A stretch of DNA of 38,430 nt, taken from Ruminococcus sp. UBA4350. Its GTDB lineage: Bacteria; Bacillota; Clostridia; Oscillospirales; Ruminococcaceae. The stretch lies in the NCBI GenBank assembly GCA_002394125.1, contig DGSY01000108.1, positions 1 to 38,430 on the forward strand, written 5' to 3'. Made by a program: the position numbers and the translations under genes. Within the stretch, counting starts at the first letter, position 1. The number at the start of each line of letters is the position of its first letter. Shown piece by piece: positions 8,374 through 17,151 of this stretch. Below the pieces are notes generated by a model that worked only from the letters and a program-made list of their open reading frames with translations, did no database searches and had not been told where the DNA came from.

Positions 8374-10458
8374 TCAGCTGTGAGTTCCGTTCCGGCTGAC
8401 GGACAGTCCGCGAGTGAATTTCTGCGGCGCTGCGGCGGTCTCCCCGTCCAGATATGCCGCTAAAATCTCCCGCACGCGCGCTGGCTTTTCATCGGTCATC
8501 GCGAGCAGCGCATATGCCGCATCCGCATAAAGCTGCGGCTTATCCGCCGTCCAGACCGGCACCGCATTGAACAGCTCCGCATAGTCCGGCTTTTCCAGAC
8601 AGCGCGTACAGTCCGTATAGACCGCCGCCCCCCGCCGGTCGGTCAGCGTATGACGGCATTTTCCGCAGCCGACCTGCGCCCTGACCGGACAGTTCCGCGT
8701 CAGCATCAGCGGAAGCCGCCCGTATGCAAATACGCCGAGCGGCAGCATTTGCGCGGGCAGCGCGGGCGTCTCCGGCGTACAGAGTCCGTCAAGCAGTCCG
8801 GCGTCCCGCATCGCCGCCGCTGCATAGGAATTGGAAATATGCAGACCGAGCGTACCGTGCAGCGCAAAGCCAAGCTCCCTGCCGAGCTGCACATCTCCGA
8901 TATGCTGACAGGCGAGCTGCCGATATCCGAGATCATATGCATTTTTCAGAAGCTGCGCGATTTTCGGTTCATCCACGCAGAAGCGCGGTGCCAGCAGCAT
9001 CACCCGTTCCGGCGGGATCGGCTGCCGGCCGGCAGCGTACTCTGTGGCAAGGCCGAGCGGCAGCAGCAGCGCATCCAGCCGTGCGGCATAGTCCCCGACC
9101 GCATCAAGCTGTGCGAGCCGCCGGATCTGCAAACGAAATTGCGGCGTTTCCGCCGATTCCGGCGCAGTCGGCATGGCGGGGATCTCTCCAAGCTGATGTG
9201 CCGGCGTATTGCTGCGGATGCGCGCAGTGTCCATTGCGGCAGCGGCATCGCGCCGGAGCGCATTCAGCGCCGATGCCGGCAGCATCATGCCGTCATCCAG
9301 CTCCGCCGTGACCGCCCCCAGCGTATAGATCGTATCGCCCAGCTTCGCGAACTGCTTTTCCAGCATCGGCAGATCGGTCGGTCTGCTGTTCGCCTGCTGC
9401 GGACAGTCTCCGCTGACGGTGACCGTGCGTTCGCCGTCCGAAACGGTCAGCGTGACCGGCTGTCCCGCCCGCAATACGAAATGCGCATCCAGTGCGGCCG
9501 CCTTGCGCGGCTTCTGACAGCGTGCGCGGATCCCGCTCAGAACGGTCTGCGCCGCCGTCACATCCTCTTTGCGCCGCGTCCCGAACATATCCTGCCGCTT
9601 TCCGGTGAAATAGCCGTCTGTGAAGCCGCTGCGCGAAAACACTGCCTGCAATTCGGCCATATCCGGCCTTTCGCCGTTCAGTGCGCGGCGGAACGCCGTG
9701 ACTGCCGCCGCGACATATTCCGGCCGCTTCATCCGCCCCTCGATCTTGAGCGAATCCACGCCGATCGCTTCGATCAGCGGCAGCTGCTCCGCGAGCGACA
9801 TATCCTTGAGCGACAGCGCACAAGCCTCCCGCTGCGCCGCATCTGCGGTAAAGGGCAGACGGCAGGGCTGCGCACAGCATCCGCGGTTCGCGCTCCGGCC
9901 GCCCATTGCCGCAGACATCCAGCACTGTCCGGAGACAGACATACAGTGTGCGCCGTGGACGAACATCTCGATCTCCATGCCGCAGCGCTTTGCCTCCTCG
10001 CAGACTGCCCGCAGCTGCTCCGCGGAAAGCTCCCGCGCCGCGACTGCACGGCAAAAGCCCGCCTGCTTTGCATAGCGCACGCCGGCGGGCGTATGGATCG
10101 TCATTTGCGTGGAGGCGTGCAGCCGGAGCGTCGGCAGGCGTTTGGAAATATACGCCGCCGCGCCGAAATCCTGCACAATGCATCCGTCCGCGCCGGCCTC
10201 GGCTGCCGTTTCCAGCAATCTGTCCAGCGCGGGAAATTCGCTGTCAAACAGCAGCGTATTGACCGCTAGATACAGCTTTGCGCCGTAGAGATGACAGAGC
10301 GCCGCCGCATCCCGCAGTCCCGCCGCATCAAAATTCTCTGCACTCGCCCGCGCTGAAAACTGCTTTGCACCGGCATAGACCGCATCCGCGCCGCAGCGCA
10401 GTGCCGCGGTCAGCGATTCCATGCCGCCGGCGGGCGCGAGCAGCTCCGGTCTGCTCAT
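8374..10458 (-). CDS. U32 family protein, RlhA-like 23S rRNA/tRNA hydroxylation enzyme
   Basis: This 694-aa protein has the U32 opening RPELLAPAGGMESLTAALRC, with DAVYAGAKQFSARASA next. The conserved cysteine region (MSVSGQCWMSAAMGGRSANR, then GCCAQPCRLPF) likely binds an iron-sulfur cluster. A DUF3656-type middle domain (about residues 310-400) and a C-terminal half with a CxxC..CxxC cluster (VGCGKCRHTL, YTDCTRCLEK) follow. This long architecture is that of RlhA/YdcP, which makes 5-hydroxycytidine in 23S rRNA using prephenate; shorter U32 proteins (TrhP) act on tRNA. The older collagenase/peptidase label is doubtful. Its start overlaps the zapA stop by 4 bp, so it is the last gene of the murC-lexA-zapA operon. 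The exact substrate is inferred from architecture only. Confidence 0.88.
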   Translation of the reverse strand: MSRPELLAPAGGMESLTAALRCGADAVYAGAKQFSARASAENFDAAGLRDAAALCHLYGAKLYLAVNTLLFDSEFPALDRLLETAAEAGADGCIVQDFGAAAYISKRLPTLRLHASTQMTIHTPAGVRYAKQAGFCRAVAARELSAEQLRAVCEEAKRCGMEIEMFVHGAHCMSVSGQCWMSAAMGGRSANRGCCAQPCRLPFTADAAQREACALSLKDMSLAEQLPLIEAIGVDSLKIEGRMKRPEYVAAAVTAFRRALNGERPDMAELQAVFSRSGFTDGYFTGKRQDMFGTRRKEDVTAAQTVLSGIRARCQKPRKAAALDAHFVLRAGQPVTLTVSDGERTVTVSGDCPQQANSRPTDLPMLEKQFAKLGDTIYTLGAVTAELDDGMMLPASALNALRRDAAAAMDTARIRSNTPAHQLGEIPAMPTAPESAETPQFRLQIRRLAQLDAVGDYAARLDALLLPLGLATEYAAGRQPIPPERVMLLAPRFCVDEPKIAQLLKNAYDLGYRQLACQHIGDVQLGRELGFALHGTLGLHISNSYAAAAMRDAGLLDGLCTPETPALPAQMLPLGVFAYGRLPLMLTRNCPVRAQVGCGKCRHTLTDRRGAAVYTDCTRCLEKPDYAELFNAVPVWTADKPQLYADAAYALLAMTDEKPARVREILAAYLDGETAAAPQKFTRGLSVSRNGTHS

Positions 10459-10943
10459 TCGTCCGGTGTCTCGGTGAAGGTCAGCTGACCGGATTCCGTA
10501 TTGTCAACCGTCAGCTGCGGACGGCGCTCTGCGGATTCCTGCTTCTTCTCCTGCTCCCGCGCCGCCTGCTCATCCGCCTTTGCGGTCTCGCGGAGCGATT
10601 TCAGCTTGCTGAGATTTTCCAGCTGCTCGATCTTCGCTTTCAGTACGTCGATCTCGCGCAGCGCAGCATCCCGTTCCAGTCTCGCCTTGCCTGCTTCATC
10701 GACATATTCCTTGACCTGCGAGCGGATCACTTCAATGCTGTTATTTGCCTTTGTCAGCTCATCCATTGTGGAGAGCGCGACCATCATGACTGCAGAATGC
10801 GAGGAGATGCTGGGATTCTTTTCCATATTCTCCTTGATGCTTTTTTCGAGGCTTTTCGCGAGCTGATAAACATAACTCGGCGCATCCTCCGTGCGCAGGA
10901 TATATTCCTTTCCGCAAAGCACAACTTTTACTCGATTGACCAT
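10455..10943 (-). CDS. zapA: Cell division protein ZapA-like
   Basis: ZapA binds and bundles FtsZ filaments at the division site in the cytosol. The 162-aa protein has the ZapA head (residues about 1-70, NRVKVVLCGKEYILRTEDAP, then YVYQLAKSLEKSI). A coiled coil follows at about 75-130 (VDEAGKARLERDAALREIDV), and then a polar tail. Typical ZapA is about 85-110 aa, so the acidic C-terminal extension is long but common in Clostridia. The gene sits between lexA (29 bp) and the U32 gene (4-bp overlap). A zapA-U32 pairing is frequent in Firmicutes, which supports the call. Confidence 0.85.
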   Translation of the reverse strand: MVNRVKVVLCGKEYILRTEDAPSYVYQLAKSLEKSIKENMEKNPSISSHSAVMMVALSTMDELTKANNSIEVIRSQVKEYVDEAGKARLERDAALREIDVLKAKIEQLENLSKLKSLRETAKADEQAAREQEKKQESAERRPQLTVDNTESGQLTFTETPDE

Positions 10944-10972
10944 TTCGATTCTCCCTTCCTGTTTCCTGCGAC

Positions 10973-11557
10973 TCAGTCCATATAGCGCAGCAGCGCCACG
11001 ACTCTGCCCAGCACGGCCACCTCATTGAGGTAGATCGGCTCCATTGTATCATTTTCCGGCTGGAGACGGTAGCCGCCGTTCTCCTTATAGAAGCGCTTGA
11101 CCGTTGCATCCTCGCCGTCTACGAGCGCGACAACGATCTCGCCGTTCTCGGCTGTCTCGCACTGCTCCACGATGACGATATCCCCGCTGAGGATACCGGC
11201 ATTGATCATGCTCTCGCCGCGGACGCGCAGCGCGAACAGCTCGCCGGAATAATGGCGCTCCGGCACATAGCTCAGATAATTCTCGATATTTTCGATCGCT
11301 GTGATCGGGACACCCGCCGTGACCGTACCGACCAGCGGCACATTGCAGGCGCTGAAGCCGTGCAGACGGATCGCACGGTTCTGATTGTCCATTTTATCCA
11401 GCAGCCCCTCCTCCACCAGCAGATTGATATAGCGGTGGACGGTCGAGGTCGAACGGATATCCAGCTCCCGGCAGATCTCTCTGACAGTCGGGGCATAGCC
11501 CTCGCCGATCCGGTCGCGGATATAGCGGTAGATCTGATTTGCTTTCTCGTTCAGCAT
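10973..11557 (-). CDS. lexA: LexA repressor (SOS response)
   Basis: LexA represses DNA-damage genes and cuts itself when RecA filaments form. The 194-aa protein has an N-terminal winged helix (residues 1-65, with YAPTVREICRELDI and STSTVHRYINLL). The cleavage site is VTAGVP, with scission expected between Ala81 and Gly82. The catalytic dyad is Ser116 (RGESM) and Lys154 (ATVKRF). All active residues are present. It is 24 bp downstream of murC and 29 bp upstream of zapA, with no promoter of its own visible, so it seems co-transcribed. That placement is unusual for an autoregulated repressor. I found no clear GAAC-N4-GTTC box next to it. Confidence 0.96.
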   Translation of the reverse strand: MLNEKANQIYRYIRDRIGEGYAPTVREICRELDIRSTSTVHRYINLLVEEGLLDKMDNQNRAIRLHGFSACNVPLVGTVTAGVPITAIENIENYLSYVPERHYSGELFALRVRGESMINAGILSGDIVIVEQCETAENGEIVVALVDGEDATVKRFYKENGGYRLQPENDTMEPIYLNEVAVLGRVVALLRYMD

Positions 11558-11581
11558 TTGGATCCATCCCCCTTCTGCGGA

Positions 11582-13009
11582 TCAAAGATGCTCGCGCGAC
11601 TGCAAAGTATCGGCGATCTGCTTGGAGAGCTTGTTGACATCGCCGCAGCCGAGTGTGATGATGAGATCCCCCGGCTCGGCGACACGGCAGACCGCATCGC
11701 AGACGTCATCGAAATTCTGATATTTCCGCTTATCGTTTTCCGGCTCGGTCTCGTCCTGCGGGAACCAGATGCAGCCGGGGATCTTCTCGGCCAGCATCCG
11801 CGTGAAGAAGCCGGTCGTATTGGTCTCTCTGCCGCCCATGATATCGGTCAGGGCGACGATATCCGCAATTTTCAGCGCCTCGGCAAAATCGTCAGTCAGG
11901 CGCTCCGTCCGCGAATAGGTGAAGGGCTGATGCACCGCAATGACACGGCGGTAGGGCATCGCCTTGGCCGCACGGAGCGTTGCCGCGATCTCTGCGGGAT
12001 GATGACCGTAGTCATCGGCAACGGTGATCCCGCCGCAGTTCGCGTGGATATCGAAGCGGCGCTTTGCACCGTGGAATGCGAGCAGTCCCGCCTGACACTG
12101 TGCAAAGTTCAGGCCGACCAGATGTGCCGAAGCGATCGCTGCCAGCGCATTGAGGACATTGTGCATTCCGGGGATCTGCAAAACAGCGGTGCCGAGGCAT
12201 TCGCCCTCATGCCAGACCTTGAATTCCGTGGTCTGCTGCGCGGTATGCTCGATATCGGTGACGCGCCACTCGCAGTCCGCGCCGGTGCCGAAGCGGATCA
12301 TTTCCTTTCCGGTGACGGATGCGCAGGCATCGCAGGAATTTTGGTCGTCGCCGTTATAGAGTACATATCTGCTGGATTTCTGCGCAAACTTTGTGAAGGA
12401 TGCCTTCAGGTTTTCCAGCGTTTTGAAGTATTCCATGTGATCCTCGTCGATATTCAGGATCACGGCGATATCCGGCGAAAGATGCAGGAAGGTATCGACA
12501 TATTCGCAGGCCTCGCAGACGAATACCTCGCTGCTGCCGGCTCTGCCGCTGCCGCCGATCGAGGGCAGCTTGCCGCCGATCACTGCGGAAAGGTCGATGC
12601 CCGCCGTAAAGAGGATCTGCGCGAGCATGGAGGTCGTGGTGGTCTTGCCGTGCGTACCGGCGATGCAGACCGCATCCGAATACCACTCCGAGACAAGTCC
12701 CAGCAGTTCGCTGCGCTCCATCATTTCGATGCCGGCAGCCTCCGCTGCGGCGCGCTCCGGATTGGTCTTTGCGATCGCCGCCGAATAGACGACCAGATCG
12801 GCGTCCCCGATATTCTCCGCACGCTGGCCGAGCTGCACCGGAATCCCCAGTGCGCGGACCGCCGCGAGCGTATCGGTCTCGTTGTTATCCGAGCCGGTCA
12901 GATAATACCCTTTCGCATGAAGCACCTGTGCCAGCGGGTACATCCCGCTGCCGCCGATGCCGATCATATGGATATGCTTTTTACCCTCTAAAATGCTGCT
13001 CATAGACAC
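11582..13009 (-). CDS. murC: UDP-N-acetylmuramate--L-alanine ligase
   Basis: MurC adds L-alanine to UDP-MurNAc using ATP, the first step of peptidoglycan stem-peptide assembly, in the cytosol. The 475-aa protein shows the UDP-binding start HMIGIGGSGMYPLAQVLH, the ATP loop CIAGTHGKTTTTSML at about 117, and the central box LNIDEDHMEYF. The Mur ligase C-domain contains DDYGHHPAEIAATLRA and HQPFTYSRTERL. The length is typical. The start at 13009 follows AAAGGAAA; a second Met two codons in is also possible. It heads the minus-strand operon murC-lexA-zapA-U32 and is divergent from spoVG across a 314-bp gap. Confidence 0.96.
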   Translation of the reverse strand: MSMSSILEGKKHIHMIGIGGSGMYPLAQVLHAKGYYLTGSDNNETDTLAAVRALGIPVQLGQRAENIGDADLVVYSAAIAKTNPERAAAEAAGIEMMERSELLGLVSEWYSDAVCIAGTHGKTTTTSMLAQILFTAGIDLSAVIGGKLPSIGGSGRAGSSEVFVCEACEYVDTFLHLSPDIAVILNIDEDHMEYFKTLENLKASFTKFAQKSSRYVLYNGDDQNSCDACASVTGKEMIRFGTGADCEWRVTDIEHTAQQTTEFKVWHEGECLGTAVLQIPGMHNVLNALAAIASAHLVGLNFAQCQAGLLAFHGAKRRFDIHANCGGITVADDYGHHPAEIAATLRAAKAMPYRRVIAVHQPFTYSRTERLTDDFAEALKIADIVALTDIMGGRETNTTGFFTRMLAEKIPGCIWFPQDETEPENDKRKYQNFDDVCDAVCRVAEPGDLIITLGCGDVNKLSKQIADTLQSREHL

Positions 13010-13066
13010 ATTTTCCTTTCATCAATCAAATGTTCTCCTGGCTCTGTGTATATTATATCATACTTT

Positions 13067-13143
13067 TGTGAATATTACGTATAAATCAGCAAAAAAATAA
13101 TTTTTATTCACTGCATCGCGCATATTCACATGAAATATTCACA
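13067..13143. promoter_or_regulatory. Cluster of four DnaA-box-like 9-mers between murC and spoVG
   Basis: The 9-mer ATATTCACA occurs at 13122-13130, at 13135-13143 and, on the other strand, at 13067-13075. TTATTCACT lies at 13104-13112. Each matches the loose DnaA box TTWTNCACA at 8 of 9 positions. The surrounding sequence is strongly AT-rich. The cluster may bind DnaA or another regulator of the divergent murC and spoVG genes. The rest of the 314-bp gap holds a possible TATGAT -10 for spoVG near 13164 without a well-spaced -35, and nothing else I can name. Confidence 0.4.
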
Positions 13144-13323
13144 AAATCAACACATTTCCGTGATATGATATAGCCAACACGGTGCAGTGATTCCATGCAG
13201 CCGCTTGCTCCGGCCGCTGCCGGCACTTGCCGTAATATTACACAGCAATATTTCAGATCGCTGTCAACCTGCACCGCAGCTTCTGTTGCCAGCGACACCC
13301 ATGCAAGGAAGGAATGGTTACAA

Positions 13324-13689
13324 ATGGAAATTACAGATCTCAAGATCCGCAAAATGATGACAGACGGCAGACTGCGCGCGATCGTCTCCATTACGCTCGA
13401 TCAGATGCTCGCTGTGCATGACATCAAGGTCGTGCAGGGCGAAAGCAGACTGTTCGTTGCCATGCCGAGCCGGAAGGACGAGGGCGGCATTTTCCGCGAT
13501 ATCGTGCATCCGATCTCCGCACAGGCAAGACAGTATCTGGAGCAGCAGATCCTCGACGCGTATCAGGAACAGCTTGCGCTGATGGAGGCAGAAGCAGAAA
13601 CAGCCGAGGCAGTGGAGCCTGCTGCGGAAGAAGCATCTGCACCGGCAGAAGCGCCGGCAGCCGAAGCAGCCGATCCGGAGACGACATAA
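13324..13689 (+). CDS. spoVG: Septation/sporulation regulator SpoVG
   Basis: SpoVG is a small nucleic-acid-binding regulator linked to sporulation, septation and virulence genes. The start at 13324 is chosen because AAGGAAGGA lies about 10 bp upstream and the protein then begins MEITDLKIRKMM. Residues 1-85 carry the family core: GRLRAIVSITLDQMLAVHDI, VVQGESRLFVAMPSRKDEGG and FRDIVHPISAQAR. A tail of about 35 residues rich in Ala and Glu follows and is not conserved. Total length is 121 aa (B. subtilis SpoVG is 97). The gene is monocistronic and ends at the terminator at 13723-13760. I could not identify a convincing sigma-H promoter. Confidence 0.95.
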   Translation: MEITDLKIRKMMTDGRLRAIVSITLDQMLAVHDIKVVQGESRLFVAMPSRKDEGGIFRDIVHPISAQARQYLEQQILDAYQEQLALMEAEAETAEAVEPAAEEASAPAEAPAAEAADPETT

Positions 13690-13722
13690 GATTCCGGCGC
13701 CGAAACAGGAAATAGGGAATAC

Positions 13723-13760
13723 AAAGCCGTCCGTGTACATCTGTGCGCGGACGGCTTTTT
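13723..13760. terminator. Intrinsic terminator of spoVG, convergent with the NUDIX gene
   Basis: AAAGCCGTCCG (13723-13733) pairs with CGGACGGCTTT (13748-13758) across a 14-nt loop, with the T tract TTTTT at 13756-13760. The complementary AAA on the left gives a weaker T run for the minus-strand operon ending at 13767. Confidence 0.85.
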
Positions 13761-13766
13761 GTCCGC

Positions 13767-14327
13767 TTATTTGCCGAGAATATGCGCCGCTTTCAGGAGC
13801 GCGATCTGTGTTTTCGCATCGGGCAGCCGGTTCTCCATGACCATTTCCACGGCCTGCGCCAGCGGCATCCGCACTACATCAAGGAATTCATCGTCATCAA
13901 GCGACTGTCCGCCGTCCTGCCGGATGCTGCGTGCCAGATACATATAGATGACTTCCTTGTCATAGGCCGGCGTCGGATAGAGAATGCCGAGCGGTTCAAG
14001 CTGATCGGCTTCTCCGCCGACCTCCTCCTTCAGCTCCCGCACCGCGCAGGTCAGCGAATCCTCGCCGTATTCCAGCTTGCCCGCCGGAAGCTCCAGTGTT
14101 TCCGTTCCCTGCGGATAGCGGAACTGCCGCACCAGCAGCACATCGCCGTCTTCGGTCAGCGGCACGACGCAGGAGCCGCCGGGATGATGCACGACCTCGC
14201 GCAGCGCCTCATCGCCGTTTTCCAGCAGGACGGTATCCCGCGTAATGTGCAGGATCCGTCCGTTGTAGATTTCCTCGGAGCGGATCTGCCGCTCCTCCAG
14301 ATGCTTTGCCTTATTCTCCGTTTCCAT
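13767..14327 (-). CDS. NUDIX hydrolase, ADP-ribose pyrophosphatase type
   Basis: It splits ADP-ribose (or a related nucleoside diphosphate sugar) to AMP and a sugar phosphate. The 186-aa protein contains a full Nudix box at about residues 92-114, with key pattern G-x5-E-x7-REL-x-EEVGG (GKLEYGED, then RELKEEVGG). The upstream FRYPQGTETLELPAG is typical of the ADP-ribose pyrophosphatase subfamily. The start is placed at 14327, because GAGGAGGAAG lies about 8 bp upstream there and the reading upstream is only the other frame of yfhO. It overlaps the yfhO stop by 17 bp, so the two are co-transcribed and translationally coupled. Confidence 0.93.
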   Translation of the reverse strand: METENKAKHLEERQIRSEEIYNGRILHITRDTVLLENGDEALREVVHHPGGSCVVPLTEDGDVLLVRQFRYPQGTETLELPAGKLEYGEDSLTCAVRELKEEVGGEADQLEPLGILYPTPAYDKEVIYMYLARSIRQDGGQSLDDDEFLDVVRMPLAQAVEMVMENRLPDAKTQIALLKAAHILGK

Positions 14328-17049
14328 CGTCTGCTTCCTCCTCATCCGGCTCCGCAAAGCGGCTGCCGCCGGTCTGCGCGGATTCGCCCAGCAGCTCACG
14401 CAGGATATCGTCTGCATCCTGCTTCCGGCTGTTTTCCGGCGCATCGTCCTCCGCGGCATCCGGCACATCGCCCTCTGCATCCGCGTCTGATTCCGGCTCA
14501 GGCGCCCATTCCGCCGGATTCTCATCATCCGCATCGGGCTCCGGCTCGTCATCATACAGAGGCGCGGGCGGCTCATAGGCCATCGCCGTACCGTTGCGCA
14601 TGACGGAATGCTGCATATAGCGCTGATGCTCCGAGAAGCTGCCGTCTGCATAATCGTAATAATGCTTCTGCTTTGCCCACTTCACCTTATCGCCGCGGCG
14701 GATGACACACATCCAGAGCAGATACAGGAGCAGCGCACCGACACCGCAGGCCGCGATAATCAGTCCCTCACGCAGACCCGGTGTCGCATAGCTGAAGCGA
14801 ATCTCATTGTCGCCCTCCTCGCAGGCGACCGCCATAAAGCCGTAATTGACCTTTTCGATCTGCGCCGGCTGACCGTTGACCGTCGCCGTCCAGCCGCTCT
14901 CATAGGGCACGCTGAAATAGATCATCTTCGGTGCATCCAGCCTGATCGAAGCGCGGAAGCCGTAGGAATCGTAATCGAACAGATCGCAGGCATCCCCGAC
15001 ACGCGTCGGCGCATATTCCTCGAATTCCTTGTCACTGATGACCATTTCCTCCGGATCGGTCATCTTTGTCATTTTGTCCTTGCAGGCCTCGACCTGCTCC
15101 GGTGTCATGATGAGCGCACGCAGCATGAGATTCTGCTTCTGTGCTGCCGTCAGATCCTTGATATCCTCCATGCTGACGACTGTATCATATGCAATGCCCA
15201 TCGGGATATAGGCTTCATTTTCGTAGATATAGAAGCCGTTTGCCTTCTCCCTGTATTTGAAGGACGGCATATCCTCGATCGCATAGGGATAATCAGCCGC
15301 ATCCTCGCCGTCAACCTTATCAAAATAATACTTGACGCTGAACAGCTCGCGCAGCGCATAGTTTTTCGTCTCCGGACGGGAGGCGACATCACGCGTCACG
15401 CCGACTGCTTCATAGAAATCCATGATCGAGGTCGGGACAATGCTGTGGAAGCAGCGCATATTGGGATAGCCCCACATCATCGGATAATTGTCGTAATCCT
15501 GCGAGATATCCACGCGGTAGAACTGATTCTCCTCGTCCTCCAGATGAATCTCCGCGCCGCCCTTTATCATCGTGTTGACATAGCTGGTCGGGTAAACGCC
15601 GAGCCCGATGCCGAAATACACGATCGTGCAGGCCGAGCAGAGGCAGGATATGATCGTCAGCGCAACGGAATAGCTCCGGAACATACGGTGATGTCCCTTT
15701 TTCCGCATTTGCAGCACCAAAATCGCAAAATAGAGCATCACGGCACAAAGTCCGAGCGTCAGCCAGTGATACCATGTGTATTTCGCGAAATCAAACCAGA
15801 CGATCTTTCCGTCATCCTCCTTGCGCGGCAGGAGCGAGATCGCAGCGAAGCCGAGCAGCATCACAGCACAGGTGATAATGCCGTTCTTCCATTTGATCTC
15901 CCGGTTGTCGAGCGCATAGGCCGTCATCATCGCCATAATGAGGATCGGCATATAGAACCAGCGGGCATAGTAGGAGCCGTTGAAGGTGTAGAACATCGAA
16001 TTCAGCACCGGAATGAACGCGCAGACGATGCAGATCGCGGTCAGGCGCGTTGCCCAGTGTTTGCGCTTCTGCGTCATGAACGAGATCACGCCCGCCATGG
16101 AGAACATCGGCAGATAGCCGCCGATCGAAGCCCATTTGCCGTAATCCGTCCGGAACAGATTCGGTCTCGCCGGCACATCCGGCAGCATGAAGAAGCTCTG
16201 GATGATATGCCAGACGCGGACTCTGTCGGAATAGGCAACGAGATCATTGCCGTAAAGCCGCGTCTTGATCCGGTAATTATCCAGAATGGCCAGCGCGGAG
16301 GGCAGCAGCATAAAGGCGGCAATCATCACGCCGATCACGGCTTCCAGCGCAATGCTGAAGAATTTCCGCACATCGGCGTGGAAATCCTTGTTCGTGCAGC
16401 GGACGATATAGTAGATGACCGCAAAGACGGCCTGCCCCGTGAAGAAGTAATAGTTCAGGATGCCCATGAACGCGACCGCCAGTGCGAATACGCCGCGGCG
16501 GTTCTCATTGACGCGCTGCTCCATTGCGATCAGCAGCAGCGGGAAAAATGCCGTGACATCGTGAAAATGGTTGAAGAAAATATTATAGAGCTGGAAGCCG
16601 GAGAATGCATAGAGCAGCGCACCGATAAAGGATGCGGGCTTGCTCCGGACAAAGCGCCGGATATAGGCATAGGCGGTCAGTGCGGCAATGGCGTGCTTGA
16701 GTCCGAGCAGATACGGGATCATATACAGCACCCATTCCTGCGGGAACGGGACGGTCAGCCAGAAGAACGGACTGCCCAGCAGATAGAACGAATAGGAGCC
16801 GATGAAATTCGCGCCGAGATCGGTCATCCAGTTCCAGCCGAATGCGCCGTTCTGCACGGCATCATGTGCCAGCCAGTAAAACGGGAGCTGCTGCGAATTG
16901 AAATCGCCGTAATAGATAAAATAACCGCCTGTGAAAATCATCACCGGCAATATCACGACCATCAGTATCGCAAAGCTCACAAGGAACACGAGCAGATACG
17001 GTTCCCGCCGCTCTGCATACGGCCTGCGTGTCTTTTGTTTGTTCCCCAT
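14311..17049 (-). CDS. YfhO family polytopic membrane protein, likely GT-C-type glycosyltransferase
   Basis: The 912-aa protein has about a dozen membrane segments in the first 460 residues. The family start (YLLVFLVSFAILMVVILPVM) leads into GGYFIYYGDFNSQQLPFYW and FNHFHDVTAFFPLLLIAMEQ. An extracytoplasmic domain spans about 470-765, and a last segment lies near 770-795 (EGLIIAACGVGALLLYLLWM). Residues after about 840 form an acidic low-complexity tail (PEPESDADAEGD). In Bacillus and Listeria, YfhO proteins glycosylate teichoic acids outside the membrane using lipid-linked sugars, so a role in decorating surface polymers is likely but not shown here. It has its own promoter (17087-17115) and a GAGGCGG ribosome binding site, and shares an operon with the NUDIX gene. 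Confidence 0.9.
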   Translation of the reverse strand: MGNKQKTRRPYAERREPYLLVFLVSFAILMVVILPVMIFTGGYFIYYGDFNSQQLPFYWLAHDAVQNGAFGWNWMTDLGANFIGSYSFYLLGSPFFWLTVPFPQEWVLYMIPYLLGLKHAIAALTAYAYIRRFVRSKPASFIGALLYAFSGFQLYNIFFNHFHDVTAFFPLLLIAMEQRVNENRRGVFALAVAFMGILNYYFFTGQAVFAVIYYIVRCTNKDFHADVRKFFSIALEAVIGVMIAAFMLLPSALAILDNYRIKTRLYGNDLVAYSDRVRVWHIIQSFFMLPDVPARPNLFRTDYGKWASIGGYLPMFSMAGVISFMTQKRKHWATRLTAICIVCAFIPVLNSMFYTFNGSYYARWFYMPILIMAMMTAYALDNREIKWKNGIITCAVMLLGFAAISLLPRKEDDGKIVWFDFAKYTWYHWLTLGLCAVMLYFAILVLQMRKKGHHRMFRSYSVALTIISCLCSACTIVYFGIGLGVYPTSYVNTMIKGGAEIHLEDEENQFYRVDISQDYDNYPMMWGYPNMRCFHSIVPTSIMDFYEAVGVTRDVASRPETKNYALRELFSVKYYFDKVDGEDAADYPYAIEDMPSFKYREKANGFYIYENEAYIPMGIAYDTVVSMEDIKDLTAAQKQNLMLRALIMTPEQVEACKDKMTKMTDPEEMVISDKEFEEYAPTRVGDACDLFDYDSYGFRASIRLDAPKMIYFSVPYESGWTATVNGQPAQIEKVNYGFMAVACEEGDNEIRFSYATPGLREGLIIAACGVGALLLYLLWMCVIRRGDKVKWAKQKHYYDYADGSFSEHQRYMQHSVMRNGTAMAYEPPAPLYDDEPEPDADDENPAEWAPEPESDADAEGDVPDAAEDDAPENSRKQDADDILRELLGESAQTGGSRFAEPDEEEADDGNGE

Positions 17050-17086
17050 ATCTTTTGCCGCCTCTCATGATTTATATTCTTATACT

Positions 17087-17115
17087 ATTATATCACAATC
17101 CGCTCCGGTTGTAAA
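17087..17115 (-). promoter_or_regulatory. Sigma-A promoter of yfhO
   Basis: Read on the minus strand, TTTACA (17115-17110) and TATAAT (17092-17087) are 17 bp apart, with an extended -10 TGA just before. The -10 box is 37 bp upstream of the yfhO ATG and 60 bp after the tatD stop. Confidence 0.75.
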
Positions 17116-17151
17116 GTACATTTGTGCGATAAAATGCACTCGTCCGCTGTA

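Noticed and set aside
13144..13173. TTCACA..TATGAT as a spoVG promoter
   Set aside because: The spacer is 20 bp, too long for sigma-A, and no sigma-H pattern with proper spacing was found. It is left unassigned.
14608..17070. 820-aa plus-strand open frame opposite yfhO
   Set aside because: It has a Cys/His/Arg/Ile-rich composition, no family motif, and lies wholly antisense to a clear YfhO gene with promoter and ribosome site. Long antisense frames are expected in this GC-rich codon usage.
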